Shown here: positions 31,609-34,275 of the stretch, piece by piece
Position numbering within the stretch: position 1 is the first letter of the stretch
How the letters are laid out: each line of letters begins with the position of its first letter
Assembly: GCA_947178505.1 (NCBI GenBank)
Contig: CAMWYR010000022.1
Span: forward strand, 1 to 34,275
DNA from: an uncultured Muribaculaceae bacterium
GTDB lineage: Bacteria; Bacteroidota; Bacteroidia; Bacteroidales; Muribaculaceae
Length of the DNA stretch: 34,275 bases
Reading direction: 5' to 3'
Program-made: the position numbers and the translations under genes
The notes under the pieces: model-generated
Seen by the model: only the letters and a program-made list of their open reading frames with translations
The model's database searches: none
Told to the model about the DNA's origin: nothing

Positions 31609-32637
31609 ATGAAAATAGCAAATATCGACCTTGGGGAACGCCCCGTGATGCTGGCTCCGATGGAGGATGTGACCGACCCGTCGTTCCGCCTGATCTGCCG
31701 TGAGCAGGGAGCCGCGATGGTCTATACGGAATTCGTGTCGGCCGAGGCGCTGATCCGCGACATCAGTTCGACGGTGCGCAAGTTGTCGATCAATGATGCC
31801 GAGCGGCCGGTGGCCATCCAGATTTATGGCCGCGATCCGGAAGCGATGGTGGAGGCTGCCCGGATTGTAGAGAAGGCGCAGCCCGACATCATCGACATCA
31901 ATTTCGGATGCCCCGTGAAGAAGGTAGCCGGCAAGGGGGCCGCCGCCGGAATGCTGCGCGATATCCCCAAGATGCTTGACATCACGCGCCGCGTGGTGGG
32001 GGCTGTCGACCTCCCTGTAACGGTTAAGACCCGACTGGGCTGGGACTGTGAGAATAAAATCATCACCGACCTCGGCCCGCAATTGCAGGATTGCGGAATC
32101 AAGGCCCTTACCATACATGGGCGTACGCGCTCGCAGATGTATACCGGCAAGGCCGACTGGACCCTTATAAAGGCATTGCGTGACGACCCTCGGATGGAGA
32201 TCCCCATAATCGGCAACGGCGACATCACCACCCCGGAGGAGGCTCGCGACGCATTCGACCGCTTCGGCGTTGATGGCGTGATGATCGGGCGCGCGTCGTT
32301 TGGTGCCCCCTGGATTTTCGGGGAGGTGCGTCAGATGCTCGACACAGGAAGCTATACCCCCCTACCGATTGAGCGGAAATTCGAGCTTCTTCACCGCCAG
32401 ATCGATGAGAGCGTGGAAAGGATTGATGAGTATCGCGGCATCCTTCACATACGCCGTCATCTCGCCGCCTCTCCCCTATTTAAGGGTATCCCTAATTTCC
32501 GCGACACGAGGATAAGGATGCTTCGCGCAGATTCGCTTGCTGAACTGCGCGACATTCTTGAGGAGGCCAGAGTGCGCGTGGAGGAGAATGCCGCGGAGCA
32601 GACTTCTGCATCTCATAATGACAATCTTTACATTTAA
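31609..32637 (+). CDS. dusB: tRNA-dihydrouridine synthase
   Basis: Dus enzymes are FMN-dependent and reduce uridines in the tRNA D-loop using NADPH. The 342-residue protein has M-L-A-P-M-E-D-V-T-D-x-x-F-R at the FMN site, the catalytic Cys101 in I-N-F-G-C-P-V-K-K-V, Lys140 in V-T-V-K-T-R-L-G-W, His170 in T-I-H-G-R-T-R-S-Q-M-Y-x-G-x-A-D-W, and the phosphate-binding G-N-G-D-I and G-V-M-I-G-R-A-S-F-G segments. The sequence fits the DusB subgroup. It lies between the M16 peptidase gene and a secreted DUF2807 gene with short gaps, suggesting one transcript. Confidence 0.93.
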   Translation: MKIANIDLGERPVMLAPMEDVTDPSFRLICREQGAAMVYTEFVSAEALIRDISSTVRKLSINDAERPVAIQIYGRDPEAMVEAARIVEKAQPDIIDINFGCPVKKVAGKGAAAGMLRDIPKMLDITRRVVGAVDLPVTVKTRLGWDCENKIITDLGPQLQDCGIKALTIHGRTRSQMYTGKADWTLIKALRDDPRMEIPIIGNGDITTPEEARDAFDRFGVDGVMIGRASFGAPWIFGEVRQMLDTGSYTPLPIERKFELLHRQIDESVERIDEYRGILHIRRHLAASPLFKGIPNFRDTRIRMLRADSLAELRDILEEARVRVEENAAEQTSASHNDNLYI

Positions 32638-32648
32638 TTACCACGACT

Positions 32649-33491
32649 ATGAAATCTTTTCTTATCAAGAGCCTGCTGACGATAGCGGCGGGAGCGGTTG
32701 CCGGCGCAAGCATGCAGGCGCGGACCGTGACATATAATGTTGGACCGTTCGACCAGCTCTCACAGTTCGGCAACCTGAATGTGGTCTACACGTGCAACCC
32801 CGATTCCCTGGGCCTCGCCACCTACGACAGCGATGAGGATTTCTCGGCGGCTATCGAGGTGTCGAACACTAAGGGACGCCTACAGATTAAGGAGGTGCCG
32901 GGGCAGCAGCTCGGGGAAGTACCGACGATTCGCGTATATTCCAATTCTATCAACTCGATCAAATCAGAGGGTAACGGCGAGGTGACCGCGACGCTTGGCC
33001 CGGTGGTGCCGACGCTGTCAGTTTCGCTCGTGGGCAACGGCCGCATCATTTGCCGGAATGCAGAAGCCACGGAGGTGAATGCTACAATAACTACCGGTAA
33101 CGGTACGATCGTGATCGACGGCAAATGCACTGACGCCAACTTCAAGCTTGCCGGCAAGGGCACCATCCAGGCCGACGGTCTTGTGGCGAATAATGCTAAG
33201 TGTACGGCCGCCGGCACGGGCACTATCGGTCTGAATGCACTCAATTCACTCGACGTGCGCGGACTCGGTTCTATTAAAGTCTACTATATGGGCAGTCCGA
33301 CCATTAAGAAATTCGGCAACTCCAAACTGATTCCTATTGAAACGCCGGCAGAGAGCATCATTGAGGATGACGCAACCGCGGATAGCTCAAATGCTGGGAA
33401 GGAGCAACCCTCTATTGTCAGCGTGAACGAAGAGGAAGAGGAAGTCACCATCGTCGTTGAAGAAGAGATCGAGGAGATTCCCGATGAGTGA
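32649..33491 (+). CDS. Secreted DUF2807 (head GIN-domain) protein
   Basis: The 280-residue protein starts with a signal peptide (M-K-S-F-L-I-K-S-L-L-T-I-A-A-G-A-V-A-G-A, cleavage near M-Q-A). The body has the DUF2807 pattern: an F-D-Q-L-S-Q-F-G-N-L-N-V-V-Y segment and repeated short strands such as G-N-G-E-V-T-A-T-L, G-N-G-R-I-I-C-R-N, G-N-G-T-I-V-I-D-G, G-K-G-T-I-Q-A-D-G and G-T-G-T-I-G-L-N, which suggest a beta-helix. After residue ~230 it ends in a strongly acidic Glu/Val tail. DUF2807 proteins are secreted or surface proteins, common in Bacteroidota, of unknown function. It is likely the last gene of the M16-dusB-DUF2807 unit, and a terminator follows. Confidence 0.88.
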   Translation: MKSFLIKSLLTIAAGAVAGASMQARTVTYNVGPFDQLSQFGNLNVVYTCNPDSLGLATYDSDEDFSAAIEVSNTKGRLQIKEVPGQQLGEVPTIRVYSNSINSIKSEGNGEVTATLGPVVPTLSVSLVGNGRIICRNAEATEVNATITTGNGTIVIDGKCTDANFKLAGKGTIQADGLVANNAKCTAAGTGTIGLNALNSLDVRGLGSIKVYYMGSPTIKKFGNSKLIPIETPAESIIEDDATADSSNAGKEQPSIVSVNEEEEEVTIVVEEEIEEIPDE

Positions 33492-33553
33492 TTCGCCCGA
33501 CAGCGCGATCCTGATGGTTCGCCCGGCTAATAGAAATCGGCTGAAGACATAAA

Positions 33554-33600
33554 AAAGTTCGGTAAGGAGCATGCGTATGACTCCCTACCGAACTTTCTTT
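33554..33600 (+). terminator. Intrinsic terminator after the DUF2807 gene
   Basis: A 16-pair stem with one mismatch (33554-33569 with 33581-33596) is preceded by A residues and followed by a T-rich stretch, about 62 bases after the stop codon. Confidence 0.85.
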
Positions 33601-33870
33601 TCCAGCCAACGCATTTCTCACGAAAGGCTCACCAAAACCGGATATCTTAAACAAACCTTAAATTATCATCAGAAACAACAGTTATCATTCCTTAGCCTGC
33701 ACGGTCAGCACCAATTCAAAACGAAATTGCCTCATTCCGATTAATTTTAGCGGCAAAGGACTCACCTGTTTCAACAATGCAAAGTTCGGCATAAATAAGC
33801 AAGAAAACAATACCCTGAATCAGTGATTTTTCCGCTCATACCCGCACCGCCACTCCCCTTCCTATGGTAA

Positions 33871-34022
33871 TCCCCCGGGCAACCTCCGGAGACGCCATCA
33901 CCCGGATAGTATGCCCGGGTGCCTCCAGTCCCGCCATAACCCGGATAGTATGCCCCGGGTGCCTCCAGCCCCGCCATAACCCGCATAGCATGCCCGGGTG
34001 CCTCCAGACCCGCCATAACCCG
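33871..34022. repeat. 39-base tandem repeat, about 3.3 copies plus a degenerate edge
   Basis: Full units lie at 33893-33931 (39 bases), 33932-33971 (40 bases, one extra C) and 33972-34010 (39 bases), with a partial fourth at 34011-34022 and a diverged partial copy before 33893. Each unit begins CGCCATAACCC, contains a short ACCCGG/CCGGGT inverted repeat, and ends GTGCCTCCAG. The copies differ at only a few positions. Minus-strand reading gives glycine-rich frames, but the 40-base unit breaks the frame, so it is probably not coding. Confidence 0.85.
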
Positions 34023-34131
34023 CTCCCAACAGATATCATACAATCCAACCCTTAACAAACTAATTTACAATAACTTACTCCTCCCCCAACCCATCTTTTA
34101 AAAATAAATTTCAAAAAAATTCTTCAAAAAC

Positions 34132-34162
34132 TTGCACAAATCAAAAAAAAGCTCTAACTTTG
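34132..34162 (+). promoter_or_regulatory. tRNA-Phe promoter
   Basis: TTG at 34132-34134, then 20 bases, then TAACTTTG at 34155-34162: a canonical Bacteroidota promoter. Transcription would start near 34169, about 50 bases before the tRNA. Confidence 0.8.
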
Positions 34163-34220
34163 CACTCGCAAACGGGAAACAACGACCCACGGCAAGTCAG
34201 CCCGATCCTCCCATGCAAAC

Positions 34221-34275
34221 GGTGCCATAGCTCAGTTGGTAGAGCAAAGGACTGAAAATCCTTGTGTCCCCGGTT
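34221..34275 (+). tRNA. tRNA-Phe (GAA), truncated by the window end
   Basis: The sequence begins with a 7-base acceptor strand (GGTGCCA). A D-arm GCTC-AGTTGGTA-GAGC, an anticodon arm AAGGA-CTGAAAA-TCCTT with anticodon GAA (34254-34256), the variable loop and the start of the T-arm follow. The 3' part lies outside the window. Confidence 0.95.

Larger units (their letters stand above)
33492..34220. other. Long spacer before tRNA-Phe, no gene
   Basis: A 729-base spacer. Besides the terminator, the 39-base tandem repeats and the tRNA promoter listed separately, I see nothing of note between 33601 and 33870. Open frames on the minus strand through the repeats are explained by the repeat itself. 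Confidence 0.6.

Noticed and set aside
33893..34022. CRISPR array
   Set aside because: The units are directly adjacent with no unique spacers and no cas genes nearby.
33771..34058. Glycine-rich minus-strand frames across the tandem repeats
   Set aside because: The repeat explains the open frames. The 40-base middle unit shifts the frame, and there is no ribosome-binding or promoter context.

Overview
The window looks like a core-genome segment of a Bacteroidales bacterium, most likely a Muribaculaceae (S24-7) relative. This rests on four things: a DUF5119 lipoprotein next to a fimbrillin-family lipoprotein; Bacteroidota-style gene neighbourhoods (pta-ackA, HU-argS, rhomboid-EEP phosphatase, M16-dusB); repeated Bacteroidota promoters (a TTTG/TTG -33 box, 18-20 bases, then TAnnTTTG); and moderately high-GC coding DNA with AT-rich spacers. 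The species call is inference; no rRNA is present.

Layout. 1-2208: end of a DUF5119 lipoprotein gene and a complete fimbrillin-like lipoprotein gene (surface fimbriae). 2209-2550: convergent spacer with strong hairpins. 2551-5634 (minus): pta-ackA-lgt, acetate/ATP formation plus lipoprotein maturation. 5889-7871: LptF/LptG-type LPS export permease with an extra C-terminal domain. 8269-11686: aspS, a Nif3-like protein and a coiled-coil zinc-ribbon protein. 11879-14450: the preQ1/queuosine genes queD, queE, queC and queF, with a small opposite-strand gene splitting off queF. 14462-18441: GYF/TM2 membrane protein, parC, DUF3316 barrel-like protein. 18450-21910 (minus): small acidic protein, Bax-inhibitor-1 family protein, argS, HU. 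22129-23415 (minus): thiamine diphosphokinase and a PnuC-type transporter, probably a thiamine salvage pair. 23646-27729: rhomboid protease, membrane-anchored EEP phosphatase/nuclease, secreted M3 peptidase. 27730-28447: AT-rich gene-poor segment with a 60-base inverted-repeat element and a possible gene remnant. 28448-32637: lipid kinase, membrane-anchored TPR protein, M16 peptidase, dusB. 32649-33491: secreted DUF2807 protein. 33492-34220: spacer with a terminator, a 39-base tandem repeat and the promoter of a tRNA-Phe gene cut by the window end.

Most genes are recognisable housekeeping functions. I found no defence island, prophage, CRISPR array, integrase or intact transposase, and no clear new multi-gene system. 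The least explained items are the structured leader of queF, the free-standing small gene antisense to the que cluster, the 60-base inverted-repeat element with its AT-rich surroundings, the 44-base perfect palindrome after the fimbrillin gene, and the 39-base tandem repeats before tRNA-Phe.
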